A stretch of 64,000 nt of DNA from CAZYSK01 sp964649415 (GCA_964649415.1 CAZYSK010000011.1:55153-119152), one strand, 5' to 3'. Positions 24,801 through 34,213 are shown, counted from the stretch's first letter. Made by a program: numbers and translations. The notes: generated from the sequence alone by a model not told the origin.

Positions 24801-26111
24801 TTAGTGTGGATCCCACCACACGTAGATCAGCGCGTTTCCTCCGTGCTCGTAGTACTCGACCTTGACGTCGTAGTCGCCGGTCTCGGCCCAATACTCGCCG
24901 CAGTAGGCGATGCCGTTGTTGGCGTGCCACTCGTCCAGGACAAGCGTATCCTCCACCCAGATGCGCGCGCCGTCGTCGCTCATGGCACAGAACAGGTAGT
25001 GGTCCGTGTCCAGATGCACGCGCGTCGTCCAGCGGGCGGAGAAGTGCTCGGTCGCCACACCGGGAGGCGCGCCGGTGCCCCAGTCGAAGCCAATCCAGGG
25101 ATCGTAGCGGGTGACGCTGGGCGAACCCGTCAGCCCTTCGTTGTTGTAGAACTCGGCGTACCAACCCGCGCTCGGAGCAGGCGTCGGGGTTGGACCAGGC
25201 GTCCCCGTTGGCGTAGGCGTCGGGGTCGGCGTCGGGCCCGGCGTTGACGTGGGCGTCGGCGTCGGTGTGGCCCCCGACAACTGCTGCCACCAGAAGTAGG
25301 CGCGGGCGACCTGCACGCGGTCGTAGTACTCCACCTTGACCTCGTGATCGCCGGTCCCCACGGCGCGGTCCGCCTTGTAGAGACGCAGCCCGCCATCGCG
25401 CCAGCCGTCGATGATGCACTCGCCGTCCACGTAGACCTTCACGCCGTCGTCCACTTTGGCGGAGAAGCGATAGGTACCCTCGGTGAAATGGAAGGTGCCG
25501 GTCCAGCGCACGGAGAAGGAATTGGTAGGCATTCCGCCCGCAGGCGGCCCGTAGCCCCAGTTGAAGTTGATCGTGGCATCCTCCCGCGTGGCGTAGGGCG
25601 TCCCCGCCAGCGTGACGTTGTCGAAATACTCGCCGTGCCAGGGACCCGGCCAAACGGCGGCCGGCTGCGGTTGAGGCGCTGGCTGGGGCGGCACCACGGG
25701 CGGCGCAGCGCCAGGTATGACGAGGCGCTGGCCCACGTAGATGCGGTTGAGGTTGGTGATGCCGTTGGCGTGAGCGATGGCCCACGCGTCCACCCCATAG
25801 CGCAGCGCGATGCGCAGCAGCGTCTCACCGGGCCGCACCACGTGGACGGTACCCACCGGCCGCCCCGACGGGATCACCAGCCGCTGGCCGACGTAGATGC
25901 GGTTGGGGTTGATGATGCCGTTCGCCTGGGCGATGGTCCACATGTTGACCCCGTAGCGGCAGGCGATGCTGGACAGCGTCTCGCCGCGCTGGACGACGTG
26001 GACCGGGCAACCCTCACACGGCACAGCCGACGATGCCGATGCCGGAATGATGCCAATCACAAGCACGAGCGCGGTGATCATCAGCGCTACCGGAAGCCAT
26101 CTCGGTCTCAT
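24801..26111 (-). CDS. Secreted LysM and PA14-domain protein
   Basis: 436-aa exported protein. Signal peptide at 1-28, then two LysM domains: VVQRGETLSSIACRYGVNMW to RIYVGQRLVIP, and VVRPGETLLRIALRYGVDAW to the same ending. These bind peptidoglycan or other N-acetylglucosamine glycans. They are followed by two PA14/GLEYA-like domains (WHGEYFDNVTLAGTP and WYAEFYNNEGLTGSP, each ending in KVEYYD/KVEYYE) joined by a Thr-Pro linker. PA14 domains usually bind carbohydrate. The ATG at 26111 is used since AGGTG precedes it and it gives a clean signal sequence. It is probably a cell-surface glycan-binding protein; no catalytic motif was found. Confidence 0.88.
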   Translation of the reverse strand: MRPRWLPVALMITALVLVIGIIPASASSAVPCEGCPVHVVQRGETLSSIACRYGVNMWTIAQANGIINPNRIYVGQRLVIPSGRPVGTVHVVRPGETLLRIALRYGVDAWAIAHANGITNLNRIYVGQRLVIPGAAPPVVPPQPAPQPQPAAVWPGPWHGEYFDNVTLAGTPYATREDATINFNWGYGPPAGGMPTNSFSVRWTGTFHFTEGTYRFSAKVDDGVKVYVDGECIIDGWRDGGLRLYKADRAVGTGDHEVKVEYYDRVQVARAYFWWQQLSGATPTPTPTSTPGPTPTPTPTPTGTPGPTPTPAPSAGWYAEFYNNEGLTGSPSVTRYDPWIGFDWGTGAPPGVATEHFSARWTTRVHLDTDHYLFCAMSDDGARIWVEDTLVLDEWHANNGIAYCGEYWAETGDYDVKVEYYEHGGNALIYVWWDPH

Positions 26112-26333
26112 TTCACACCTCCCCATTGGTCCTCAGGTGCTATCATGGGCTCCACACGGTGAGCAGTCCACACTGAATAGAACGACCGTTCGCTGTACAA
26201 CGACAGTATACAGGGCTTTGGCCTTTTTGACAAATGACATGCCGTGAGGGGCGTCACCCGGCTTGTCGGCTTCGATTGCGCCGAGGGCCGGCCAGAGCTC
26301 GCCGAGTCGTTGGACGACACTACCCCTACCGGG

Positions 26334-27746
26334 TCACCTGGGAAGATCGCGCACGGCTCGTTCCACGAGCGGAGCCAACTCCCCGCTCTTGTCCAGGTCC
26401 ACGGCGCGGGCGAAGGCCTGCCGGGCCTCCGCCTGTGCGCCCTGTGCGGCGTGCAACAGGCCCAAGTGGTAGTGGGCCACGGCCAGCGTCGGATCAAGGG
26501 CCACGGCCTGCTGAAAGCTCTGCTCCGCGGTGTCGTAGTCCCCGACCTGGAGGGCAGCCCAACCGTGCAGATCGTGGGCGCACGCATCGCCGGGCGAGAG
26601 CCGCGCCAGCGTCTCCGCCGCCTCGATGCCGCGCCCCTCCCCGGCGATGTTGTAGTCAAGATAGAAGCGGGCCAACACCTCCCACAGGGCAGGGTCATCG
26701 GGCCGCAGGGATATCGCCTGCTGCAGCCACAGCTCCGCGGCGACGTAGCGTCCCTCGGCCACCCACGTCTGGCCGATCTCGACGCACGTGGCCGGGTTGC
26801 CCGGGTCCAGATCGTAGGCCGCCTCGTACTCGGCGCGGGCAGAAGAAATGTCGCCCAGGCTCTCGTAGTGCAGACCGAGGAACGTGTGGGCCACGACCGA
26901 ACCCGGGGCCAGCGCGAGCGCCCGCAGCAGATGGGATCGAGCCTCGGCCAGGTGGCCCATGCGGTCCAGCGCGTAGCCCAGATGGGCGTGGACATCCGCG
27001 AAATCAGGGCTGTGGGAGAGCGCCTGCTCGAAGCAGCGCGCGGCCAGCGCCCACTCCGCCCGCTCAAAGAGAACGCGGCCCACGAGGGCGCTGGCGTAGG
27101 CCGGATCGTCGGCCACACCCGGCGCACTCCGGGCCGCAAGCAGCCGTCCCGCCAGGTCGGTCTGCGCGGCGAACAGGTGCTGCACCGCGGCCGGATCCTC
27201 GCCAAGCGTGAGTATCCCCAGGCGCTCGTGGGCCAGCGCATCCGAGGGGTCGGCTAACAGCAGCGCCTCGTATGCCGCCCGCGCGGCGTCCCACTCCCGG
27301 AGCTCGACGTATGCCCGCGCCAGGGCGTGGCCGGCCTGGACGTCGGCCGGATCGAGCGCCAGCAAGCCTTGAGCGCCTTCGACGACGGCGGGCCAGTCGG
27401 CGCGGGCGGCGTACATCGCCACGCGCAGCCGATCCGGTTCGCCTCCCTGCGCGCCCCGCCGCTCCGCCTCGGCGACGGCGGCCAGCGCGTCGCCGGTGCG
27501 GCCCCAGTCCAGGTAGACCCGGGCCAGCCGAAGATAGGGCACCGGGTCGCCGGGCCGCAGCGACGCCGCCTCCCGGTAGGCAGCCACGGCGGCGGTGCGC
27601 TCGGCCCCGGCCGCGTGCGCGTCCCCCTGGCGCAGAAGATCGAGGTAAGGCATGGGCAGAGGGCGCAGTATGACGACGAGCGCCACGAGGGCGAGCGCCA
27701 GGAGCGGCAGGGTGACGGGAAAACGGCGGCGGGCCTGATGCACCAT
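26334..27746 (-). CDS. TPR-repeat membrane-anchored protein
   Basis: 470-aa protein with one N-terminal membrane anchor (PVTLPLLALALVALVVIL) and then about ten tetratricopeptide repeats (for example AVAAYREAASLRPGDPVPYL, ARAAYEALLLADPSDALAHE, AEQSFQQAVALDPTLAVAHY). TPR domains serve protein-protein contacts; no enzyme domain is present. Although the frame is open further upstream, I choose the ATG at 27746: it starts the membrane anchor, and a TATAAT at 27753-27758 lies six bases before it, which suggests a leaderless transcript. It is divergent from the HGSNAT-like gene. Confidence 0.85.
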   Translation of the reverse strand: MVHQARRRFPVTLPLLALALVALVVILRPLPMPYLDLLRQGDAHAAGAERTAAVAAYREAASLRPGDPVPYLRLARVYLDWGRTGDALAAVAEAERRGAQGGEPDRLRVAMYAARADWPAVVEGAQGLLALDPADVQAGHALARAYVELREWDAARAAYEALLLADPSDALAHERLGILTLGEDPAAVQHLFAAQTDLAGRLLAARSAPGVADDPAYASALVGRVLFERAEWALAARCFEQALSHSPDFADVHAHLGYALDRMGHLAEARSHLLRALALAPGSVVAHTFLGLHYESLGDISSARAEYEAAYDLDPGNPATCVEIGQTWVAEGRYVAAELWLQQAISLRPDDPALWEVLARFYLDYNIAGEGRGIEAAETLARLSPGDACAHDLHGWAALQVGDYDTAEQSFQQAVALDPTLAVAHYHLGLLHAAQGAQAEARQAFARAVDLDKSGELAPLVERAVRDLPR

Positions 27747-27752
27747 ATGGCC

Positions 27753-27758
27753 ATTATA
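27753..27758 (-). promoter_or_regulatory. -10 element of a probably leaderless gene
   Basis: Minus-strand TATAAT is separated from the start codon at 27746 by six bases, so transcription would begin at or next to the ATG. No Shine-Dalgarno sequence is present and the -35 region is weak. Confidence 0.45.
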
Positions 27759-27834
27759 AACGCAGACAGGAAAGGAGCAAAGGCGCGGCCAGAGAAGTTG
27801 CACAAACGGGGCGAGCGTGATAGGATTGCGACCT

Positions 27835-29019
27835 ATGAAGCGGATTGAAGCAATCCGGGAGCACAGCCCCACCCCGACCACTGCCGACCTCCAGGGCTCC
27901 AAGGGGCAGCGCCTCGCCCCCCTCGACGCGCTGCGCGGCCTGATCGTCGTGCTGATGGCGCTCGACCACGCCAACCACTTCGTCGCGCAGCGACACTCAT
28001 CGGGCGAGTACTGGGGAGGGCCGTTCCCGGTCTATTCCCCGGCCTATAATGACGCGCTGGCTTTCCTCACCCGGCTGGTCACCCACCTGTGCGCGCCCGG
28101 CTTCTTCTTCCTGATGGGGGCCAGCATGGTGCTGTTCGCTCGCTCGCGCCGGGAGCGAGGCTGGGACAAGTGGCACGTCGCCAGCCACTTCCTCCTTCGC
28201 GGCGGGCTGCTGATCGCGCTGCAGTTTATGCTCGTCAATCGCGCCTGGGAGCTCTCCCCCGGCGGATGGACGCCGCAAGCTTACGCCGGCGTGCTCTTCG
28301 CGCTGGGGGGCGCTATGGTGCTGGGCGGAGGACTCCTCTGGCTCGAGCCACCGGCCCTGCTGGCGCTGAGCGCCGCGCTGATGCTGGGAACGGAGCTGCT
28401 CACGCCCGACGCGGGGATGTGGTACCACCCGTACGGGGCGGTCAGCCGTCTGCTGCTGATCCCCGGCGGGACGCGCGAGCTATGGGTGAACTACCCGATC
28501 CTGCCCTGGTTGGGGCTGGCGACCTTCGGCATGGCATTCGGGCACTGGTTGGTGGACGAGCCACGCAGGGCCTTCGAGCGCGGGCTCAGGCTGGGGAGCG
28601 TGTTCGTCCTGGCATTCCTCGTGCTCCGCGCGCTGGGCGGTTTCGGCAACATCCGTCCCCGGGCGGGGAACACGTGGATCGACTTCCTCAACGTGGTCAA
28701 GTACCCACCCAGCATCACGTTCAACCTGCTGACCATGGGCCTGAACCTGGTCGTCCTGGGGCTGTTCGCCCACATCGAGGAACACGCGCGGCGTCCGCTC
28801 GAAGCCCTGCGCGTGCTCGGGCGGACGCCGCTGTTCTTCTACCTGGCCCACCTGTTCCTGTACGCCGGAATGGCCCACCTGCTGACGCCCGGTGGGACCA
28901 GCATCCCCGGCATGGTCCCATACTGGCTGCTAGGCCTGCTGATCCTGTACCCAGCGTGCCTGTGGTACGGGCGACTCAAACAGCGCCACCCCGCGAGCCC
29001 GATCCTGCGTTTCCTGTAG
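27835..29019 (+). CDS. HGSNAT/DUF1624-like membrane protein
   Basis: 394-aa membrane protein with about ten hydrophobic helices. LDALRGLIVVLMALDHANHF at the start of the membrane part is the signature of the heparan-alpha-glucosaminide N-acetyltransferase (HGSNAT)/DUF1624 family; CAPGFFFLMGASM and RTPLFFYLAHLFLY also fit. In the characterised relative, the enzyme moves an acetyl group across a membrane from acetyl-CoA to a terminal glucosamine, with a His as acetyl acceptor. His51 in the LDHANHF motif is a candidate, but function in bacteria is poorly known. The ATG at 27835 follows AGGA. The last codon runs directly into a 118-base tandem repeat. Confidence 0.8.
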   Translation: MKRIEAIREHSPTPTTADLQGSKGQRLAPLDALRGLIVVLMALDHANHFVAQRHSSGEYWGGPFPVYSPAYNDALAFLTRLVTHLCAPGFFFLMGASMVLFARSRRERGWDKWHVASHFLLRGGLLIALQFMLVNRAWELSPGGWTPQAYAGVLFALGGAMVLGGGLLWLEPPALLALSAALMLGTELLTPDAGMWYHPYGAVSRLLLIPGGTRELWVNYPILPWLGLATFGMAFGHWLVDEPRRAFERGLRLGSVFVLAFLVLRALGGFGNIRPRAGNTWIDFLNVVKYPPSITFNLLTMGLNLVVLGLFAHIEEHARRPLEALRVLGRTPLFFYLAHLFLYAGMAHLLTPGGTSIPGMVPYWLLGLLILYPACLWYGRLKQRHPASPILRFL

Positions 29020-29367
29020 TGCGCGATTGGAAATCGCGGCTACATCGGACCGCAGGCATCTTGCCTGCATGCCCCCCCCGAAGCACCAGGGGGACCAACT
29101 CGGACAATCGCGCAACTTGGAAATCGCGGCCCAGTAGTGCGCGATTGGAAATCGCGGCTACATCGGACCGCAGGCATCTTGCCTGCATGCCCCCCCCGAA
29201 GCACCAGGGGGACCAACTCGGACAATCGCGCAACTTGGAAATCGCGGCCCAGTAGTGCGCGATTGGAAATCGCGGCTACATCGGACCGCAGGCATCTTGC
29301 CTGCATGCCCCCCCGTTGCACCAGGGGGACCAACTCGGACAATCGCGCAGTTTGGAAATCGCGGCTA
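29017..29367. repeat. 118-base tandem repeat, three copies
   Basis: Units begin at 29017, 29135 and 29253 and are almost identical; the third differs slightly (CCCCCCGTTGCACC). Each unit contains GGACCGCAGGCATCTTGCCTGC, whose GCAGGCA and TGCCTGC arms form a hairpin, plus two copies of TTGGAAATCGCGGC. The first unit supplies the stop codon of the upstream gene. No gene was recognised from 29020 to 29437 besides this repeat. Confidence 0.9.
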
Positions 29368-29437
29368 CTACCCGTTCAGACGGGAGCTGTCTCTTCAGAG
29401 AGGACTATTGTCGACTTGCTTGTAGGAATCGGTTCGC

Positions 29438-29683
29438 CTAGGCCTGCGCAACGGCCTGGTTGAGATCCTCGATGAGGGCCTCCAGGTTGATGCCGTGGGC
29501 CATCGCACCCGCGCGGATGTTCTCAAAGCGCGCGATCGCGCATCCCACGCAGCCCAACCCGTGCTGCAAGAACACGGGGATTGTGTGGGGATAGGTTCCA
29601 ATCACGTGGCCAATCGGCATGTCTGCCGTGATCACGCTTCCCTCGGACCCACGATTGCTTTCCGCCTTCACTTGGTTTTCCAT
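29438..29683 (-). CDS. DUF1858 domain protein
   Basis: 81-aa protein. After a short polar start it has VITADMPIGHVIGTYPHTIP and then HGLGCVGCAIARFENI, the conserved Cys-x-x-Cys region of the DUF1858 family. This small domain is often found alone or joined to hybrid-cluster-like or sulfur-related proteins, and the two cysteines may bind a metal or act in redox. The ATG follows GGAGG. It is upstream of nothing obvious on its strand and downstream of the thioredoxin/NHL gene direction-wise reversed, so it is likely a single-gene unit. Confidence 0.82.
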   Translation of the reverse strand: MENQVKAESNRGSEGSVITADMPIGHVIGTYPHTIPVFLQHGLGCVGCAIARFENIRAGAMAHGINLEALIEDLNQAVAQA

Positions 29684-29788
29684 TTCTGTCCTCCAGTTAT
29701 GTCTATTCTACTCGCGATTCGGGCCTGAACTCAGGCCACCTCGGACTACTACCTCTCAAAGCCTGTTTCTTCCCTGCTCGGGCAGGCC

Positions 29789-31291
29789 CTACAACCCCTG
29801 AAAGACCACCGTAGCGGTCTCCCCCGTGGCCAGATCCACCACGCGGATGGCGTGGTTGTTGGTGTCTGCCACGTAGAGCCTGCCCTCCGCCAGGTCCACG
29901 CCACCCGGCTCGTAGAACAGGGGCTCGGTGCCATCGCGCGATCCCTGTCCCTCACCACCCACGAAAGTCCGCGCCTCGCGGCTCTCGGGGTCCACCGCCT
30001 TGATCTTGCTGTTGTAGGTGTCGGCCACGTACAGCAGCCCGTCGGATGGACTGTAGACCACGCCCAGCGGATGCTGCAGGCGCACCGTGTCACCCATACC
30101 ATCCGCGTCACCGAAGTCGAACAACCCGGTGCCGACGATTCGCCTCACCAGGCCCCCTGCCTCCAGGCTGGCCGCCCGAATCGCGCTGGCCTCGCTGTCG
30201 GCGAAGTATATCCAGTCGCCGTCGGTCGTCAAGCCGCTGGGCTGGGCCAGCGACGCCGACGACAGGGCACCCCCGTTGATGCCCTCGCGACCACTGCCCG
30301 CCCACGGGCCAATCACGCCGCCGGACAGATCCATGTGCCACAGTTGATGGGATCCGGCCATGGCCACGTAGAGATCATCGCCCAGCAACTCCAGGTCCCA
30401 GGGCGAGTTGAGCGCGACTTCGGTCCCCCGGCCCTCGCGCCCGGGATACGTGCGCGTCTGCTTTCCCGTTCCCGCGATGGTCCGCACGCGCCCATCCTCC
30501 AGGTCTACCGCCCGGATGGCGTGGTTCTCAGTGTCCGCCACGTAGAGCGTGCGTCCGTCCGCGCTGAGCGCCATGCCCTGGGGCCGGTAGAAGCGGGCCG
30601 TCGAGAAGTCGCCGTCGGAGAATCCACTCCCGGGACCGCCGATCACGTGCTGCACCTCGTACGTCTCCAGATGGGCCACGAGCACGCGGTTGTGGTTCGA
30701 GTCGGCCACGAAGAGCCGGCTCCCCTCGGCGTCGGCCAGCACCTTGCCGGGAAAGGCGAGGTCGCCTTCCTCCCAACCCTCCTGCTCCAGCTCGAGGTCC
30801 AGCGGCGCGCGATCTATCTGGCCCCGCGCGTCGAACTCGGCCACCAGGCCACCGATGACCTGATCGAACAGGTCGTATATGCCCTCGCCGGAGTGCTGCC
30901 CCACGACGTTGCCGGCCGGGTCAATGATGGCCAGCGTGGGCCAGGCGCGCACGCCGTAGGTGCGCCACAGGATGAAGTCCTTGTCGTTGAGCACCGGATG
31001 CTCCAGCTCGTAGCGCAGCACGATCTGGCGGATGTTGTCCGTGTCCCCCTCGTGCTCGAACTTGGCCGAGTGGACGCCGACCACGACCAACTCGCCGGCG
31101 TATTTCTCCTCCAGCCGCTTCAGGTCGGGGATGACGTGCTGGCAGTTGATGCAGCCATAGGTCCAGAAATCCAGGACCACGACCTTACCCCGCAGGTCGG
31201 CCACCGTCAGTGGCCGGCCCGTGTTGAGCCAATCCAGTGCCGGGAACTCGGGGGCCGGCTCCGTGCCGGCATACGAGCGTGTTGGTGTCAC
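29789..31291 (-). CDS. Thioredoxin-like/NHL-repeat protein (NHLRC2-like)
   Basis: 500-aa protein. The N-terminal 150 residues are a TlpA-like thioredoxin fold with the redox pair Cys47/Cys50 (FWTYGCINCQHVIPDL). The rest is a six-bladed NHL propeller (repeats such as LFVADSNHNRVLVA, LYVADTENHAIRAVD, LYVADTYNSKIKAVD, LYVADTNNHAIRVVD). This is the domain order of NHLRC2. No signal peptide is visible, so it is probably cytoplasmic. It starts at a GTG at 31291 with GGGGAG upstream. The role is likely thiol-based redox with a protein-binding propeller; the target is unknown. Confidence 0.88.
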   Translation of the reverse strand: MTPTRSYAGTEPAPEFPALDWLNTGRPLTVADLRGKVVVLDFWTYGCINCQHVIPDLKRLEEKYAGELVVVGVHSAKFEHEGDTDNIRQIVLRYELEHPVLNDKDFILWRTYGVRAWPTLAIIDPAGNVVGQHSGEGIYDLFDQVIGGLVAEFDARGQIDRAPLDLELEQEGWEEGDLAFPGKVLADAEGSRLFVADSNHNRVLVAHLETYEVQHVIGGPGSGFSDGDFSTARFYRPQGMALSADGRTLYVADTENHAIRAVDLEDGRVRTIAGTGKQTRTYPGREGRGTEVALNSPWDLELLGDDLYVAMAGSHQLWHMDLSGGVIGPWAGSGREGINGGALSSASLAQPSGLTTDGDWIYFADSEASAIRAASLEAGGLVRRIVGTGLFDFGDADGMGDTVRLQHPLGVVYSPSDGLLYVADTYNSKIKAVDPESREARTFVGGEGQGSRDGTEPLFYEPGGVDLAEGRLYVADTNNHAIRVVDLATGETATVVFQGL

Positions 31292-31506
31292 TATGACGTA
31301 CTCCCCTTGTGATTGTTGTCCTGCCCTATTGCCACTTCAATGCTCCCCTGGTCGATTCATACCACGTCGTCGAGTCAACGCCCGGCGATAGGTGGCCGGA
31401 GCGATTCCCCGCAGTCGTACCTTGCTGATTTGCGGACCTGTGATAGAATGCCAGTGCCTCACGGATGTCCAGTCTGTCCTATACGGCAGTGATAAAGGAG
31501 GCAACA

Positions 31507-31749
31507 GTGTCCACCATAAAGCTCCGCCTAGATGACCAAACCTTCAAACGTGTCAAGCATATCGCAGCCCGCCGTCGGGCAACGGTCGAGAGCCTCATTC
31601 AGGACCTGGTGCAGCGCCTGGTCGCGATCGAGACCACCGCTGACCCTCTCCTGGGGATGTTTGCCGAAGAACCCGATCTCATAGATGCTGTCACTGCCGC
31701 CGCATTGAACGCTCGCGAAACCGATCCTCTGAGGCAGCCCATTGGATAG
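31507..31749 (+). CDS. Ribbon-helix-helix antitoxin-like protein
   Basis: 80-aa protein that starts at a GTG behind AAAGGAGG. The N-terminus STIKLRLDDQTFKRVKHIAA is a ribbon-helix-helix-type DNA-binding pattern, followed by an acidic C-terminus of the sort that neutralises a toxin. It overlaps the downstream PIN-domain gene by 8 bases, the usual arrangement of VapBC pairs, so it is the antitoxin and autoregulator. A TAGAAT at about 31442 with TTGCTG upstream may be its promoter. Confidence 0.8.
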   Translation: MSTIKLRLDDQTFKRVKHIAARRRATVESLIQDLVQRLVAIETTADPLLGMFAEEPDLIDAVTAAALNARETDPLRQPIG

Positions 31750-32157
31750 GGCGATTCTCGACACCGACATCTTCTCCGAAGTTCTAAAGGGCATTGACCC
31801 CCACGTCGTTGCCCAGGCCACTGCCTATCGCACCATCTTTGGCCGTTACACCGTTTCTACCATCACCATCCTGGAGATCGTCAAGGGCCTTCACAAGGTA
31901 CAGCGCGAGGACCGCATCCAGCAATTCTTGGCCGGGCTGACCACTATAGACATACTGACCCTGGATGTGCAAAGCGCTGAACTGGCCGGGCGCATCTATG
32001 CGGACCGGAGCGCACCGGGCAGCCTATTGGCCGTGCCGATCCCATCATCGCGGCCATCGCCCTCCAGCACAGCCTTACCCTCGTGACCGGCAACCAGGCT
32101 CACTACGAACGCATCCAAGGCCTTGGCTACAGTCTCAAACTCGACAACTGGCGATAG
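31742..32157 (+). pseudogene. VapC-type PIN-domain toxin, frameshifted
   Basis: The first part (LDTDIFSEVLKG, VSTITILEIVKGLHK) is a PIN ribonuclease with its first acidic residues. The frame breaks near 32006: after RIYAD the original frame runs into unrelated sequence, while the next frame continues perfectly (ERTGQPIGRADPIIAAIALQ, then TLVTGNQAHYERI) to a stop at 32155-32157. One base appears to be missing, where a Leu codon would be expected. The third acidic cluster (GRADPIIA) is therefore out of frame, and the toxin should be inactive unless this is a sequencing error. The start is a TTG overlapping the antitoxin stop. Confidence 0.8.
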
Positions 32158-32176
32158 CATCAGGACGCTTCTCCTC

Positions 32177-34213
32177 TCACCCAGACTTCCCCTGTTGTTC
32201 ATCAAGTAGACTCACCAATCCCTCCGCTTCAGTGACCGGCGGACGGCATACGTGATCCGCGCACACGTACGCGGTGGCACGGCCCTCCACCTGCTCACGA
32301 CCCTGGAGCAGCGGCACAGAGACCGCCCCAGGGTCCGGCAGCCCCACCGCCAGGACCTGGTGCGGGCGGTATCCCGCCGTGCAGGCCGCCAGGAGGGCCT
32401 GCGTATCGTCGTTCTCAGGCTGGCCCACGATGGCTACCTCGCGCGGATGCGCCAGCGCGTAGTCCAACGCGATCAACCACTGGGCGAAGCCCAGCGGATA
32501 GCGCGCCAGCAGGTCCTGCACCGAGGCCAGTGCGGCCTGGGCCACGTCCAGGTAGCGCGGCTCGACGGCCAGCCCCGCCAGGCGCAGCAGCACGGTCGCC
32601 GCCATGGCGTTGCCCGAGGGCACGGCGTTGTCCTGCATCTCCCGAGGCCGCACGATCAGCGCCTCGTGGTCGTCGCTGGTGTCGTAGAAGCCACTAGGCG
32701 CGCTGAAGTGCTCGATCATCGCCTCGGCCAATTCGTGGGCCGCGGTGTACCAGCGCGGATCGAAGGTCGTCTGATACAGCTCCAGCAATCCCTCGACCAG
32801 GTGCGTGTAGTCCTCCAGGTACCCGTTGAAACCGGACACGCCTGCCTTGCACGTGTGGTGCAAGCGGCCCTCCGGGGTCCGGAGCTCCTTCAGCAGGAAG
32901 CCGGCGTTCCGCTCCGCCACCTCCCGGTAGTCGTCACGCCCCAGCACCCGCGCAGCCTCGGCGAAGGCCGCCAGCATCAGCCCGTTCCACGACGTCAGCA
33001 CCTTGTCGTCGCGCCCGGGATGGACGCGATCCTCACGGGCCTCGAACAGCCGCCGACGGGCCCCAGACAGCGCTTCCCGCTCCTCTAGACTGCCCTTGAG
33101 TTCCAGGATGTTTTGGCCCTCAAAGTTGCCGCGTTCGGTCACGCCATAGGTGTCGATAAAACGGTCCGCCTGATCGCCTAGAACACTGCGAATCTCGTCG
33201 GGCGTCCAGACGAAGAACTTGCCCTCCACGCCCTCGCTGTCGGCGTCCTGGGTAGAATAAAATCCCCCTGCGGAATCCGTCATCTCTCGGATAACATAGT
33301 CCAGGGTCTCCTCAGCAATCGTGCGGTAGAACGGCTCGCCGGTCACCTGCCACGCGTGCAGGTAGACGCGGGCCAACTGCGCGTTGTCGTAGAGCATCTT
33401 CTCGAAGTGGGGCACCAGCCAGTGCTCATCCACCGAATAGCGGTGGAAGCCACCGCCGAGCTGATCGTACACGCCGCCCCGCGCCATGGCGTCCAGCGTC
33501 TGAGTCACCATGCCCAACGCCTGCGGGTCTCCCGTGCCGTGGTGATAGCGCAGCAGGAACTCCAACGCCATGGGCTGGGGGAACTTCGGCGCCCCGCCCC
33601 ACCCGCCGTGGACCCCGTCGAAAGCGCGCTGGATGTTCTGGAAGGCGGAGCGTAGGGTTTCGGGTTTCAGGGTTTCAGGTTTCAGGGTTTCAGGTTCCAA
33701 GTTCTTGGGCGACATCTGGCGCTTGATGGCCGCCACCAGTTGATCGCTGCCGTCCAGTAGTTCCTGGCGGCGATTCTGCCACGCGTCAGACACCGCGAGC
33801 AGCACGTCCGAGAACGCGGGCATGCCGTAGCGCGGCGACGGCGGGAAGTACGTGCCGCCGTAGAAGGGCTGCCCCTCGGGCGTGAGGAACACCGACATCG
33901 GCCACCCACCGCGGCCGGTCAGCGCCTGTACCGCGTTCATGTAGATGCGGTCCAGGTCCGGCCGCTCCTCGCGGTCCACCTTGATGCTGACGTAGCGCTC
34001 GTTCAGGATGGCGGCCACGCCCTCGTCCTCGAACGACTCGTGGGCCATCACGTGGCACCAGTGGCAGGCCGAATAGCCGATGCTGAGGAAGACAGGCTTG
34101 TCCTCGGCCTTCGCTTTGCGCAGCGCCTCTTCCCCCCAGGGGAACCAGTCCACCGGGTTGTCGGCGTGCTGGAGCAGGTATGGGCTGGTCTCGTTTGCCA
34201 GGTGATTGGACAC
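32177..34213 (-). CDS. DUF255 thioredoxin-domain/six-hairpin protein (YyaL, SPATA20-like)
   Basis: 678-aa protein. N-terminal thioredoxin fold with Cys50-x-x-Cys53 (SIGYSACHWCHVMAHESFED), GGWPMSVFLTPEGQPFYGGT, then an alpha/alpha-barrel domain related to N-acylglucosamine 2-epimerases (GGFHRYSVDEHWLVPHFEKM, DADSEGVEGKFFVW). This fits YyaL/SPATA20, whose biochemical role is unresolved. A 15-base repeat encodes LEPETLKPETLKPETL at about residues 171-186, between the two domains. The start is a GTG at 34213 with AGGGAA upstream, downstream of a clear promoter at 34277-34305. Confidence 0.9.
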   Translation of the reverse strand: MSNHLANETSPYLLQHADNPVDWFPWGEEALRKAKAEDKPVFLSIGYSACHWCHVMAHESFEDEGVAAILNERYVSIKVDREERPDLDRIYMNAVQALTGRGGWPMSVFLTPEGQPFYGGTYFPPSPRYGMPAFSDVLLAVSDAWQNRRQELLDGSDQLVAAIKRQMSPKNLEPETLKPETLKPETLRSAFQNIQRAFDGVHGGWGGAPKFPQPMALEFLLRYHHGTGDPQALGMVTQTLDAMARGGVYDQLGGGFHRYSVDEHWLVPHFEKMLYDNAQLARVYLHAWQVTGEPFYRTIAEETLDYVIREMTDSAGGFYSTQDADSEGVEGKFFVWTPDEIRSVLGDQADRFIDTYGVTERGNFEGQNILELKGSLEEREALSGARRRLFEAREDRVHPGRDDKVLTSWNGLMLAAFAEAARVLGRDDYREVAERNAGFLLKELRTPEGRLHHTCKAGVSGFNGYLEDYTHLVEGLLELYQTTFDPRWYTAAHELAEAMIEHFSAPSGFYDTSDDHEALIVRPREMQDNAVPSGNAMAATVLLRLAGLAVEPRYLDVAQAALASVQDLLARYPLGFAQWLIALDYALAHPREVAIVGQPENDDTQALLAACTAGYRPHQVLAVGLPDPGAVSVPLLQGREQVEGRATAYVCADHVCRPPVTEAEGLVSLLDEQQGKSG
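33654..33698. repeat. 15-base tandem repeat within the DUF255 gene
   Basis: Three consecutive units (AGGGTTTCRGGTTTC type) run from 33654, 33669 and 33684. The unit is a multiple of three and keeps the frame. The same word (GGTTCCAGGTTTCAGG-type) occurs between genes at 57150-57172 and 57365-57380. Confidence 0.8.
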
